A DNA stretch of 64,000 nucleotides from assembly GCA_041398785.1 (NCBI GenBank), contig JAWKUA010000002.1, positions 434,001 through 498,000 on the forward strand. Direction: 5' to 3'. A program made the position numbers and the translations under genes. This stretch comes from Planctomycetaceae bacterium. GTDB lineage: Bacteria; Planctomycetota; Planctomycetia; Planctomycetales; Planctomycetaceae. The notes beneath the pieces were generated by a model, which saw nothing but the letters and a program-made list of their open reading frames with translations, ran no database searches and was not told where the DNA came from. This document shows, one piece after another, positions 50,579 to 59,709 of this stretch (position 1 is its first letter; each line of letters starts with the position of its first letter).

Positions 50579-51049
50579 AGCGAGTTCCCGGCGGCTGGGA
50601 AGGCGGGCAGGAGAGAGCGGATGTTGATGCCGTTCTATTCAGAAATCCTACCAGTTCGGCCAGGCGATCGCATCAGTTTCGCAGTCGCAGGAATGGATGA
50701 ACCGGCGCAGATGGCGTTCGACGGTTATCCGACCGCCGGACGGCTGGTCGTCAGCGACGAATCACTGCCGTCCGCGTCTGCAACCTTGCACAGGAAGTCC
50801 GGGACGTACAGGAAATCCCGGGACGGCAGGCGTCACCCGTAGCGGACGTATCGGATTTCGTTTACGGAATGCGAGCATCTTCCGTTCCGGCGATACGTTG
50901 TCTTTGACCGGTCTGCAGCAGATTCCTAGAATCCCGCGTTTTCCCGTCTCAAAAATCTCTCCGGTACAGAGGTCTCCATCCGGGCTGCCGGCCCGTTTGC
51001 GTGAGTGCCGAACATATCGTTTTGCCAACTCTGGCACGGAGTTACGTTC
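50579..51049. other. Divergent intergenic region with promoter candidate
   Basis: About 471 bp between the minus-strand cytochrome gene and the gene at 51050. No coding region is supported. It contains one well-spaced promoter candidate (listed separately); the promoter of the cytochrome gene on the minus strand was not recognised. Confidence 0.4.
50904..50932 (+). promoter_or_regulatory. Sigma-70-type promoter candidate for the gene at 51050
   Basis: TTGACC (50904-50909) and TAGAAT (50927-50932) are separated by 17 bases, the ideal spacing, each with one mismatch to consensus. Transcription would start near 50940, giving a leader of about 110 nt. Confidence 0.5.
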
Positions 51050-51793
51050 ATGAACCAATTCAGTTCGCTGGCCCACGAATTCTACGTCAACATGCATCTC
51101 AACACGGAGATGCCTCTTCCCAACGCTCGTGAAACTTTGCTGGACTTTTTTGGACGCGTGCAGAAGTCCTATCCCACGATGCGGAACTTCTACACGCGTG
51201 AAAACGGCGACTTTGTGCTGGAAGAAGACAAGGATCAGCCGCAACACCGCTGGATTTCGATGGAATCGCGGCGAATCTGCAGCGGCTGCGTGAATCCCAC
51301 GGACATGGACGCCGTGGAAGCTCAACACCGGCTGATCCTGGAACTCGTCCCGTACATGCTGACCGTAAGTCCTTTGGACTGCGAAGCTTTGGACTACATG
51401 ATGGGCTTCGACTTCGCCTACCGAGGCAACCACGATGCGCTTGTTGCAAAAGCTTTGGGCACGACAGCGGCGTTCGACGGTCTGCTGGAAGTTGAGGGGG
51501 CGTCCGTCCTGAATTTTGAGCCATCGCTGACCATCGGGCTCGACGAATCCTGCCGCCTGCAGGCCAGACTGCTGATCGAAACTCGCACCAACGCCTACCA
51601 TGTCCGGCGCAACGATTTTCCGGAAGACCTGATCAGCGTTTACTTTACGGTCAGACAATACGGCAGCATGGAACACGATGCGTCGTTCGCCGATCGCCTG
51701 ACGCAGTTGCGAGCGAAAGCTGAGGAACTCATGGAAAAGTTCGTGATCGAGGACGTCCTGCTGCCGCTGGGCCAGGCGATTTCCGCTTCGTAG
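51050..51793 (+). CDS. Hypothetical protein, probably a conserved planctomycete family
   Basis: A 247-residue soluble protein without signal peptide or membrane segment. It starts FSSLAHEFYVNMHLNTEM, has RRICSGCVNPTDMDAVEAQH in the middle and a C-terminal helix (LTQLRAKAEELMEKFVIEDVLLPLGQAI). The style suggests a widely kept planctomycete protein, but I recognise no named domain or active site; I offer no function. The ATG at 51050 has GGAG eight bases upstream. A sigma-70-type promoter lies about 120 bp upstream. It converges with the YdjM-like gene. Confidence 0.7.
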   Translation: MNQFSSLAHEFYVNMHLNTEMPLPNARETLLDFFGRVQKSYPTMRNFYTRENGDFVLEEDKDQPQHRWISMESRRICSGCVNPTDMDAVEAQHRLILELVPYMLTVSPLDCEALDYMMGFDFAYRGNHDALVAKALGTTAAFDGLLEVEGASVLNFEPSLTIGLDESCRLQARLLIETRTNAYHVRRNDFPEDLISVYFTVRQYGSMEHDASFADRLTQLRAKAEELMEKFVIEDVLLPLGQAISAS

Positions 51794-51892
51794 GCGGGTG
51801 AACGATTTCGCAGGCTGAATTTACAGACATCGCAGGTGCGGCGCGGTCACGCTGAGCTGTGTAGTCAGCCGATTCCAACCGCGCCATCGGCG

Positions 51893-52729
51893 CTATTGAA
51901 ACGTCGTCGGCTTTGGCTCATCAGCCATGCGAAACGAAGGAGCGTCATCCAGTTCCGACGTGATGTGCAGCATCTCCGGGGCAGGCTGAACGGTCGCGTC
52001 GCGAATCAGCCCCGCATCGTGCAGGCACACGTAGGACAGAAACACCAACAGTCCGAGTGCCAGACCGTTTGGCCACGCTTCCGGGCCAAAGAACTTCAGT
52101 GCGCTGCCGGCGGAGTTCTTGAGTTTCACGCGAACTCCATCCCACTGGACGCTATACATTTCGTCCAGAATCAGGTGCGACAGGAACCCGATTCCCACGC
52201 CGACGCCCATCAGCAATCGCACTCGACGGTCTTCACTGTGGTAAAACAGGTAGGTCAGTTCCCCTGCGATCAGCAGCGCGGGAATGCTGTGAAACATGCC
52301 TCGATGGACGGTCAGCTTCGACAAAATCGCGGCTCCGCCATAGCGAACGCCGCCATAGAGCAGCAATGCGAACAGCATCTGTCTGTCGCCGGAAACGCCC
52401 AGAGTACTCGTGTGCTGCAGCAACAACAGCGGAGCAAAGGCCGCAGTGACTCCGAAAAGTTCTCGAATCGGTCGTCCGGTTTCGGAATCCAGATCGGGCA
52501 GCATTCCGGCAACCCATGTCAGGATCGCGGCGATGGCGGCCTGAACGGCGGTGAAGCCAAGCAGGAAGATGGCTGCGAAGGCATATCCGATGCCCAGCAT
52601 TCCGCTGACGCTGACATGTTCTCGATAGCCAGCCAAGTTGACGCGATCCTTCGCGAAAATCGTAGGTTTTGGGAACGAGGCGACACCGCGTCGGCGCCCG
52701 GACACACAGCCAGGAACGGCTCTGCGCAT
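51893..52729 (-). CDS. YdjM-like membrane-bound metal-dependent hydrolase
   Basis: A 278-residue membrane protein (28-33 residues of uncertain N-terminus; alternative ATG ending at 52600). It has several hydrophobic helices (LGIGYAFAAIFLLGFTAVQAAIAAIL, LLMGVGVGIGFL, LALGLLVFLSYVCL) and the metal-binding pattern of the YdjM family: LPDLDSETGRP, HRGMFHSIPALLI and FLSHLILDEMYSVQWD. Such proteins are predicted inner-membrane hydrolases of unknown substrate; YdjM of E. coli is SOS-regulated, but no LexA box was looked for here. Convergent with the 51050 gene, divergent from mnmG. Confidence 0.75.
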   Translation of the reverse strand: MRRAVPGCVSGRRRGVASFPKPTIFAKDRVNLAGYREHVSVSGMLGIGYAFAAIFLLGFTAVQAAIAAILTWVAGMLPDLDSETGRPIRELFGVTAAFAPLLLLQHTSTLGVSGDRQMLFALLLYGGVRYGGAAILSKLTVHRGMFHSIPALLIAGELTYLFYHSEDRRVRLLMGVGVGIGFLSHLILDEMYSVQWDGVRVKLKNSAGSALKFFGPEAWPNGLALGLLVFLSYVCLHDAGLIRDATVQPAPEMLHITSELDDAPSFRMADEPKPTTFQ

Positions 52730-52937
52730 CCTTGCCGGCTCAGGCGCTCTGACGCTCGAAAACTCCGCTGCCCGGCTGGCCTCGCACCGGGCGGTACCAA
52801 TTCCAGTCGCCGGCAGTATCGTCCTGGCGAGACTCAGCTACACTCAGCGTTCTCTCACAGGAATGCGGACGGACTGCGGGAGAGTGTAATTCAGGGGCTT
52901 TCCGGCGGATAGAGCGACCGCCGGCCGGACAGAACTC

Positions 52938-54764
52938 ATGGCGACGCCGGATCGCTATAACTTCGACGTCGTGGTCGTCGGTGCCGGGCATGCCGGCACC
53001 GAAGCGGCTTTGGCGGCTGCGCGGCTGGGAGCCAGCACGGCTCTGCTGACCATGAGCTGTGACACTGTCGGCCAGATGAGCTGCAACCCGGCCATCGGCG
53101 GCGTCGCGAAGGGTCAGATCGTCCGCGAAATCGATGCGCTGGGCGGCGAAATGGGCCGCGTGATCGACGAAACCGGCATCCAGTTCCGCATGCTGAACAG
53201 CGGCAAGGGGCCGGCGATGCGAAGCCCGCGAGCTCAGGCCGACAAGAAAGCCTATCAATTCGCGATGAAGCTGCGCGTGGAACAGCAGGCGAACCTGAGC
53301 CTCCGTCAGGAACTCGTTGAGGGCATTGAAACTGCAGACGGCCGCGTCACCGGTGTTCACGTCGCAGGATCCGGCGTCTACCGCGCGAAGGCTGTGATTC
53401 TGACGACCGGCACCTTTCTGAAGGCCGTGATGCACACCGGCGAATCGAAAAGCGAAGGCGGCCGCGCGGGAGAAAAGGCGGCTCACGGAATCTCCGGCGC
53501 GCTGACGAACCTGGGATTCGAACTGCAGCGATTCAAGACGGGAACGCCCGCTCGAATCAACGGAAGGACGATCGACTTCTCGCGGTGCGAAGTTCAGCCG
53601 GGAGACAACAGTCCACAGCCGTTTTCATTTCTCACCGAGCGAATCGAACAGCCGCAGATGGACTGTCACTTGACGGTGACAACGCCTGAAGTGCATGCCG
53701 TGATTCGAGCAAGCCTGCACCGGGCTCCGATGTACACCGGCCAGATCGAATCAACCGGTCCGCGGTATTGTCCGTCGATCGAAGACAAGGTCGTCAGGTT
53801 CGCGGACAAGACGTCTCACCAGATCTTTCTGGAACCGGAAGGCCGCAACACTCTGGAATACTACTGCAACGGCATTTCCACCAGCCTGCCGCGAGACGTG
53901 CAGGATCACATGATTCACCTGATTCCGGGATTGGAAAACGCGGACATCATGCGATTTGGCTACGCCGTGGAATACGACTTCGCTCCGCCGACGCAGCTTC
54001 GCGCCACGATGGAAACGCGGCGAATTGAAGGGCTGTACTTCGCCGGACAGATCAACGGCACAACGGGCTATGAAGAAGCGGCAGGGCAGGGACTGCTGGC
54101 GGGAATCAATGCCGCACGGAAAATCGCCGGGCAGCCGGAATTTGTGCTGGAACGCAGCCAGGCGTATCTTGGCGTGCTGATCGACGACCTCGTCACTAAA
54201 GGCGTCGACGAACCCTACCGAATGTTCACTTCTCGGGCGGAGTATCGGCTTCTGCTGCGCCAGGATAACGCCGACCGTCGACTGACTCCGCTGGGAATCC
54301 GACTGGGAACCGTCACCGCCGATCGCCGCCGTCAGTTTGAAGAATACGAACAGCAGCTCCAGCGAGCCACAACGGCAATCCGCAGTCAGCGCCATCAGGG
54401 AAGCACTCTGGAAGAATGGCTGCGGAGACCGGAGGTGACGTGGCAGCAACTGGAAGAAATGCAGCCAACACTTCGCAGCCTGAACATCTGCGATCGCGCA
54501 AAAGCGCAGGTCGAAATTGAGACGCAATACGCCGGCTACATTCGACGGCAGGAATCTGACATCGTTCGAATGTCCAGGGTCGACAACGTCCGAATTCCGG
54601 ACACGTTCGACTATGCAGCGGTACCGCAACTGCGTCACGAAGCCAGGGAAAAGCTGGGTCGCCTGAAGCCGACGACGGTCGGACAGGCCAGCCGGGTCAG
54701 CGGAATCACACCAGCAGACATTGCCGTGCTGATGATCTACCTGAAGCCCTCCACAACGGCGTGA
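52938..54764 (+). CDS. mnmG: tRNA uridine-5-carboxymethylaminomethyl modification enzyme MnmG (GidA)
   Basis: A 608-residue MnmG. The FAD-binding N-terminus is VVGAGHAGTEAALAAARLG. The signature regions CNPAIGGVAKGQIVREIDALG, MLNSGKGPAMRSPRAQADK, TGTFLKAVMHTG, NGTTGYEEAAGQGLLAG and TSRAEYRLLLRQDNADRRLT are all intact. With MnmE it installs the cmnm5 group at wobble U34 of several tRNAs. The rsmG (gidB) gene often found next to it is absent here. Start ATG has only a weak upstream site but fits the family N-terminus. Length is slightly below typical (~620). Confidence 0.95.
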   Translation: MATPDRYNFDVVVVGAGHAGTEAALAAARLGASTALLTMSCDTVGQMSCNPAIGGVAKGQIVREIDALGGEMGRVIDETGIQFRMLNSGKGPAMRSPRAQADKKAYQFAMKLRVEQQANLSLRQELVEGIETADGRVTGVHVAGSGVYRAKAVILTTGTFLKAVMHTGESKSEGGRAGEKAAHGISGALTNLGFELQRFKTGTPARINGRTIDFSRCEVQPGDNSPQPFSFLTERIEQPQMDCHLTVTTPEVHAVIRASLHRAPMYTGQIESTGPRYCPSIEDKVVRFADKTSHQIFLEPEGRNTLEYYCNGISTSLPRDVQDHMIHLIPGLENADIMRFGYAVEYDFAPPTQLRATMETRRIEGLYFAGQINGTTGYEEAAGQGLLAGINAARKIAGQPEFVLERSQAYLGVLIDDLVTKGVDEPYRMFTSRAEYRLLLRQDNADRRLTPLGIRLGTVTADRRRQFEEYEQQLQRATTAIRSQRHQGSTLEEWLRRPEVTWQQLEEMQPTLRSLNICDRAKAQVEIETQYAGYIRRQESDIVRMSRVDNVRIPDTFDYAAVPQLRHEAREKLGRLKPTTVGQASRVSGITPADIAVLMIYLKPSTTA

Positions 54765-54921
54765 CCGTCGCCGTGTCGATCCGCGAGGCAATGCCCTGTG
54801 CCAACGCATGATCCGGGTGACCGACGACCTGGCGCGGTCGGATTTCCAGGATTTCCGTGTCAAAGTTTCGGTATCTTTTGCAGACTTGCTAAGAAGGGCA
54901 ATATACGATGTCCAACTGCCG

Positions 54922-54949
54922 TTGACCGTCTTACCCGATTAGATACAAT
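54922..54949 (+). promoter_or_regulatory. Sigma-70-type promoter candidate for the HTH-receiver gene
   Basis: TTGACC (54922-54927) and TACAAT (54944-54949) are 16 bases apart. TACAAT differs from TATAAT by one base. A transcript starting near 54956 would carry a leader of about 240 nt before the regulator gene. Confidence 0.55.
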
Positions 54950-54956
54950 CGGTCGT

Positions 54957-55193
54957 GTTGAGGAATGGCAGAGCCGGGGGAACCGTCGACGGCAAGCCGG
55001 TTTGGCGAGCTTCGATGGTTTGAAGGCAAAAACTGCAATGGCGCTGTGTTTGCCCAGGGTGTTTGGGCCATTCAGCGCCCGGAAACCCGGTTTCTCTGAT
55101 TCCGTCGACACACGGACGGTGTCCGACGCGGTCGGACGATGAAACGCTGCCTGACGGCAGATCATCGCTCTTCACAGAATGGATGTGTGACGC
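54957..55193 (+). promoter_or_regulatory. Hairpin-rich leader of the HTH-receiver gene
   Basis: The ~237-nt leader after the promoter holds several stems, all perfect: the palindrome CCGTCGACGG (54983-54992), a nested stem GGCGCTG/CAGCGCC (55040-55046/55073-55079) enclosing GCCCA/TGGGC, GAAAC/GTTTC (55082-55094), GTCCGAC/GTCGGAC (55121-55137) and CTGCC/GGCAG (55147-55160). No T-tract follows any of them. It resembles no riboswitch class I know. It may be a cis-acting RNA controlling translation or stability, or the hairpins may be by-products of high GC. Together with the 150 bp before the promoter it fills the 429-bp gap after mnmG. Confidence 0.45.
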
Positions 55194-55772
55194 ATGAAAA
55201 CAGTCTTTACGACGGGTGAAGCTGCCAAGATCTGTAAGGTCAGCCAGCAAACCATCATCCGCTGCTTTGATTCCGGTCAGCTAAAGGGATTTCGAGTCCC
55301 CGGTTCCCGATTCCGCCGAATTCCGCGGGATGTCCTTTACAAGTTCATGAAGGACAACGGCATTCCGACGGACGCTCTGGAAAGCGGTAAACGAAAAGCC
55401 CTGATCGTCGACGACGACGAGCAGCTTGTGGAACTGATCACGGACGCTCTGGAGGCCGATGGCCGCTTCGAAGTACGAACGGCGAACAACGGCTTCGACG
55501 CAGGAATGATGGTTAAGGAGTACCATCCCGATATCATCGTTCTTGACGTGATGCTTCCTGACATCAACGGCAAGGAAGTCTGCCAGCGAGTCCGAAGTGA
55601 TCCGGCACTGGATGACGTCCGAATCATCTGCATCAGCGGAATGGTGGAACAGGACAAGATCCAGGATCTGCGGGATTCCGGAGCCGATCAATTCCTGCAG
55701 AAGCCATTCGAAGTCGATCAGTTGATTGACCGCATCTGCCGTTTGCTGGATATCGAACAACTGGCGACGTAG
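55194..55772 (+). CDS. Response regulator with N-terminal excisionase/MerR-like HTH and C-terminal receiver
   Basis: A 192-residue protein with reversed order. Residues 1-52 are a winged HTH of the excisionase/BldC type (FTTGEAAKICKVSQQTIIRCFDSGQLKGFRVPG), and residues ~67-188 are a receiver domain: acidic pocket VDDDE (72-76), phosphoacceptor Asp118 in IIVLDVMLP, Ser148 in ICISGM and Lys170 in QKPF. All phosphorylation residues are present, so a kinase should control DNA binding. Its partner could be the kinase downstream at 56029, but a terminator lies between. It follows a promoter and a hairpin-rich leader. The start is the only in-frame ATG before the HTH. Confidence 0.88.
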   Translation: MKTVFTTGEAAKICKVSQQTIIRCFDSGQLKGFRVPGSRFRRIPRDVLYKFMKDNGIPTDALESGKRKALIVDDDEQLVELITDALEADGRFEVRTANNGFDAGMMVKEYHPDIIVLDVMLPDINGKEVCQRVRSDPALDDVRIICISGMVEQDKIQDLRDSGADQFLQKPFEVDQLIDRICRLLDIEQLAT

Positions 55773-55799
55773 TCCTCGAGCGGGGGACGTCGTTGCAAC

Positions 55800-55826
55800 G
55801 CGGCGACTCGTCGCCGCTTTTCTTTT
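55800..55826 (+). terminator. Rho-independent terminator after the HTH-receiver gene
   Basis: GCGGCGA, loop CTCG, TCGCCGC form a 7-bp GC-rich stem followed by TTTTCTTTT. It sits 28 bases after the stop codon of the regulator gene, so the regulator is probably monocistronic. Confidence 0.8.
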
Positions 55827-55978
55827 CACGGAAATCGGCAAGATTCGAACGAATCGAACGCGATACTGAACGGTCGCACTCCAAGACATCGCCGGTTCCT
55901 GGCCGGGGGATCAATGGTCGGTGTTCCGGTCGTCCGGAAAGCGGGTCACAACCACGCATGTCGCTCTGATTCATGAAC

Positions 55979-56015
55979 AACAGCGGTTACTTTCGAGTGA
56001 CCGCTGTTTTTGTTT
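55979..56015 (+). terminator. Strong terminator with TTCG loop just upstream of the histidine kinase
   Basis: AACAGCGGTTACT and AGTGACCGCTGTT form a 13-bp stem (one T-G pair) closed by a TTCG tetraloop, followed by a T run and TTT. It ends about 14 bases before the kinase ATG at 56029. It can end a transcript arising between 55827 and here, or attenuate the kinase. Confidence 0.8.
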
Positions 56016-56028
56016 CGATACGGCCAGC

Positions 56029-57183
56029 ATGACAGAAAACTCTTCCGAGCATGACACCGTTGACGACTGGACAGACGACATTCTTCGGGCGATTGTCGGG
56101 CAACCGTCCCCGGAGGATTCGGCCATGGCTTGTGCAGCAGCCTGGCTGACATGTGCTCGCGCCGAATCCGCCGCCGTGATTGTGTTTCTCAGCGAAACCG
56201 AATGCATCGTGGCTCACGGTTTTCGCGACGACAGCCACGAAATCGAAGTGTCCGTTGGCCAGGAGCGAAAGTCCGTTCTGTCGCTTCTGGATGACCATTC
56301 CATCCTGGCACTTGCATCGCGCGTGGGAATCGACCGCCCGGATTTTCTGCTGCGGATGCCCGATCGGCTTGCGGCCGTCGCTGTCAGTTTTTCGGGAAAC
56401 GAATCTGATTCGAACCAGGACGAGCTGACTGCGCTGGTCACGTCGGTCACGCAGCGCATTCTGGCCAGCACGACGCAGCGACAGTGTCTGTTCGCGGAAC
56501 CGCGACACATGGAGGCGATGGCGGAATTCAGCGCCGGGGCCGGGCATGAGATCAACAATCCGCTGGGCAGCATCATCGGACAGACTCAACTGCTGCTCAA
56601 AAAAACTGACGGGGCCGACTACCGCGAAGCGCTGGAAACGATCGGAGCCCAGGCATGGCGAATTCGAGACATGATCGGCGACAGCATGCTGTTCGCTCGT
56701 CCGCCGGTACCACAATTCCAGCGCAGTGATGTCTGTGAGATCGTGAAGGAAGCCAGCGATCAGGTCAGGACAAACCATGGTCTGCAGGACGGTGAACTAC
56801 GGCTGGAGCTTCCGGCATCGCCCATCATGGCGAACGTCGACGTTCATCAGGTTTCCGTGCTGACTTCGCATCTGCTGCGCAATTCGGTTGTCGCAACCGA
56901 GGGTGTCGAACCCGGACGCCGGATCACGGTAGCGCTGAATTCGGGTGACCAGCATGCATTCCGTCTGACCGTGGACGACAACGGTTCAGGAGTCACCGAC
57001 GACAAGACCCGCCGGCATTTGTTCGATCCGTTTTACTCGGGCCGCCAGGCGGGGCGAGGATTGGGGTTCGGCTTGTGTCTTTGCTGGCAGATTGTTCGCC
57101 GCCACCACGGATTGCTGCTGCAACAGAACCTTGAACGGCAGGGTTGCCGATTCCTTGCGGGAATCCCTCTGTCGTCACGATAA
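56029..57183 (+). CDS. Histidine kinase with GAF-like sensor
   Basis: A 384-residue soluble sensor kinase. Residues ~20-150 look like a GAF-type sensor (VIVFLSETECIVAHGF, LAAVAVSFSGNE) without transmembrane helices. The H-box has FSAGAGHEINNPLGSIIGQ with His173. The ATP-binding domain has a weak N-box (HLLRNSVVATEG), then VDDNGSGV (G1) and GRGLGFGLCLCWQIVRRHHG (G2). It phosphorylates an unknown partner; the HTH-receiver protein is the nearest. The start at 56029 is chosen because the terminator-like hairpin ends just upstream, and a longer frame from 55921 would have to cross it. Short leader. Confidence 0.85.
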   Translation: MTENSSEHDTVDDWTDDILRAIVGQPSPEDSAMACAAAWLTCARAESAAVIVFLSETECIVAHGFRDDSHEIEVSVGQERKSVLSLLDDHSILALASRVGIDRPDFLLRMPDRLAAVAVSFSGNESDSNQDELTALVTSVTQRILASTTQRQCLFAEPRHMEAMAEFSAGAGHEINNPLGSIIGQTQLLLKKTDGADYREALETIGAQAWRIRDMIGDSMLFARPPVPQFQRSDVCEIVKEASDQVRTNHGLQDGELRLELPASPIMANVDVHQVSVLTSHLLRNSVVATEGVEPGRRITVALNSGDQHAFRLTVDDNGSGVTDDKTRRHLFDPFYSGRQAGRGLGFGLCLCWQIVRRHHGLLLQQNLERQGCRFLAGIPLSSR

Positions 57184-57246
57184 TCGACCGGCGCGGCGGT
57201 GTCACTTTTTTCGGTGCCGGCCGGCAACTCGGCTGATGAAAGACCG

Positions 57247-57275
57247 TTGGTTCGCGTTCCGCTGTTTGCTAGGAT
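57247..57275 (+). promoter_or_regulatory. Promoter candidate for the third cytochrome operon
   Basis: TTGGTT (57247-57252) and TAGGAT (57270-57275) are 17 bases apart, about 100 bases upstream of the cytochrome gene start. Matches to consensus are moderate (TTG and TA..AT), so this is only plausible. Confidence 0.3.
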
Positions 57276-57377
57276 AAATGCGTTCAGTTGTGGTGCGATA
57301 CCACTTGCGATTCCCTCCGCTTTGCACCTGCCTTCCGCTGCTTCAGAGCATTTCCGGCCGCTTTCGGTAACGACCTG

Positions 57378-59621
57378 ATGGCCCCCATCCGCTGCATCCG
57401 ATGTCGCCGATCGTCAGCCTGCATCGTCTTCCTTGCGACGGCGACGCTGCTGACGGGCACGACCGTGCTGGCCGGCGACGCCACTGATTCCGTCAGCTTC
57501 GCCAACGACGTCGTGCCGGTCCTGACCAAGGCCGGCTGCAATGCCGGGATCTGTCATGCCAAAGCCGGCGGCGGACAGAACGGGTTTCAGCTTTCTCTGC
57601 TGGGTTTCGAGCCGCGGGAAGACTATGACAGTCTGGTCAAGGAAGGCCGCGGCCGCCGCCTGTTTCCGGCCGATCCGAAGCGTAGTCTGGTTCTGCAAAA
57701 AGCGTCAGGCAGTACGCCGCATGGCGGTGGTTCGCGACTGCCGAAAGACTCCGCGGGTTATCAGCAGATTCTGAAATGGATCGAACATGGCGCGCCGTTC
57801 GATACGACGGCTCCGGTGGAACTCAGCTCCGTTCAGGTGGAACCGGCGCGCGGCGTCGTTGCGATGAACAGCCGGCAGCAGTTGCGTTCCACCGCGACAT
57901 ATTCCGACGGCAGTATTCGTGACATCACTGATCTGGCGCTGTACGAATCCAATGACGAAGCGATGGCTGAGGTTTCCGAATCCGGCCTGGTCACCGTCAG
58001 CGATATTCCCGGCAGAGTATCGGTGATGCTGCGTTATCAGGGGAAAACGGCCGTCTTCAGCGCCGCAGTTCCGCTCGGAGCTGCCGTTGACGACCTGCCT
58101 TCCGAAGCCAGCTTCATAGACGAACACGTTTTTGCGAATCTGAAGCAGATCGGCATTCCGACATCACCCGTCTGCGACGACGCGACGTTTCTGCGCCGCG
58201 TGACGCTTGATATCGCCGGACGGCTGCCGACGCTGGACGAAACGACCCAGTTCCTGGCCAGCTCCGACGCTGACAAGCGCGAACAGTTGGTCGACGCGCT
58301 GCTGCGCAGTCCGGGCTATGCGGACTACTTCGCCAACAAATGGACGTCGCTGCTGAAGAATCGACGCGACGACGCCAGCGACATTGTTTCCAACTTCGCG
58401 TTTCACGCGTGGATTCGAGACAGTCTGCTGGCAAATGTTCCCTACGACCAGATGGTGCGGCAACTGCTTGCCGCGACCGGAACCGTCGTCGGCAATCCTC
58501 CGGTGGCGTGGTACAAGCGAGTCAAAGAACCGAAGCAGCAGCTTGAAGACGTCGCTCAGTTGTTTCTGGGCGTCCGCATGCAGTGTGCTCAGTGCCATCA
58601 TCATCCGTTCGAACGCTGGAGCCAGGACGATTACTACAGCTTCGCGGCGTTCTTCAGCCAGGTCGGACGCAAGCCCACGGATACGCGCGGCGAGGATCTG
58701 ATCTTCCACAAGCGAGGCGTCGCGACCTCAAAGAACGTGAAGACGGGCGAAGACCTGTTGCCCGCAGCGTTTGGAGATGATGTCGGCACGATCGCTCCCG
58801 ATGAAGACCCGCGACTGCGGCTGGCGGACTGGATGAGTTCCCCGGAAAACCCGTTCTTTGCGAAGGCACTCGTCAATCGTTACTGGAAGCACTTTTTCGG
58901 TCGCGGCCTGATTGAACCGGAAGATGACATTCGCGACACGAATCCGCCGTCAAACCCGGAACTGCTGGCGGCTCTGGAGCAGCACTTCATCAGCAGCGGC
59001 TTTGACCTGAAGGAACTGGTCCGCGTGATTGCCACGTCGAGTGCCTATCAGTTGAGTTCCGTGCCGAACGAACACAACCTGGTCGATCGACAGAACTACT
59101 CCCGCTTCTATCCGCGGCGCCTTCAGGCGGAAGTCCTGCTCGACGCGATCAACGACCTGACCGGTGCGACCACCAGCTTTCCCAACCTGCCTGCCGGCAC
59201 GCGAGCCATCGCACTTCCGGACAACAGCTACAACAAAGCATCCGCGTTTCTGCAGGTCTTCGGTCGCCCGGACAGCCAAAGCGTCTGTGAATGCGAACGC
59301 GTGCAGTCGTCCAGCCTCGCTCAAAGCCTGCACCTGATCAATTCCTCCGAAATCAGAAACAAACTCGCGACGGCCGACGGACGAGCCGACCGACTCGCGA
59401 AAGGCGACCGTCCATCAGAAGAAAAGATCACGGAACTCTATCTGCTCGCGCTTTCGCGCCCGCCGCGTCCTGACGAACTTCAAACGGCGACAGACTATCT
59501 GAACGAACCCATCACCAACGCCGAAGGACAGCCGATCGATTCGGCTGCGGCGGCTAAGACGAATTTTCAGGATCTGATCTGGGCATTGATGAACACAAAG
59601 GAGTTCCTGTTCAACCACTGA
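57378..59621 (+). CDS. Planctomycete cytochrome (DUF1549/DUF1553) with Big2-like domain
   Basis: A 747-residue exported protein (leader IVFLATATLLTGTTVLAG). It begins with a cytochrome-like region with the spaced heme motif CNAGICH (54-60, CX4CH rather than CX2CH). A Big2-type Ig-like region follows (~155-235, SVQVEPARGVVAMNSRQQLRSTATYSDGSIRDIT). DUF1549 holds CAQCHHHPFERW (CxxCH), and DUF1553 has FFAKALVNRYWKHFFGRGLI and SAYQLSSVP near the end. Role in the periplasm as for the other two copies. The start at 57378 is directly before the leader. It is the first gene of an operon with the PPC-domain protein 88 bp downstream. Confidence 0.85.
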   Translation: MAPIRCIRCRRSSACIVFLATATLLTGTTVLAGDATDSVSFANDVVPVLTKAGCNAGICHAKAGGGQNGFQLSLLGFEPREDYDSLVKEGRGRRLFPADPKRSLVLQKASGSTPHGGGSRLPKDSAGYQQILKWIEHGAPFDTTAPVELSSVQVEPARGVVAMNSRQQLRSTATYSDGSIRDITDLALYESNDEAMAEVSESGLVTVSDIPGRVSVMLRYQGKTAVFSAAVPLGAAVDDLPSEASFIDEHVFANLKQIGIPTSPVCDDATFLRRVTLDIAGRLPTLDETTQFLASSDADKREQLVDALLRSPGYADYFANKWTSLLKNRRDDASDIVSNFAFHAWIRDSLLANVPYDQMVRQLLAATGTVVGNPPVAWYKRVKEPKQQLEDVAQLFLGVRMQCAQCHHHPFERWSQDDYYSFAAFFSQVGRKPTDTRGEDLIFHKRGVATSKNVKTGEDLLPAAFGDDVGTIAPDEDPRLRLADWMSSPENPFFAKALVNRYWKHFFGRGLIEPEDDIRDTNPPSNPELLAALEQHFISSGFDLKELVRVIATSSAYQLSSVPNEHNLVDRQNYSRFYPRRLQAEVLLDAINDLTGATTSFPNLPAGTRAIALPDNSYNKASAFLQVFGRPDSQSVCECERVQSSSLAQSLHLINSSEIRNKLATADGRADRLAKGDRPSEEKITELYLLALSRPPRPDELQTATDYLNEPITNAEGQPIDSAAAAKTNFQDLIWALMNTKEFLFNH

Positions 59622-59709
59622 CTGAATTCCTGCGGCCCGCCCGCAATTGCCGGAACGTACACGTTTTGGGGCCGTGTCCTCAGAAATCTGATAAGCGAAT
59701 ACCAAACCG

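Noticed and set aside
54957..55193. Possible ydaO-type riboswitch in the leader
   Set aside because: AGCCGGGGGAACC looks like part of the ydaO signature, but the following GGGGUGAA-type partner and the rest of the core are absent.
55827..55978. tRNA-like element near ATTCGAACGAATCG
   Set aside because: A T-loop-like string occurs but no cloverleaf or anticodon arm can be drawn.
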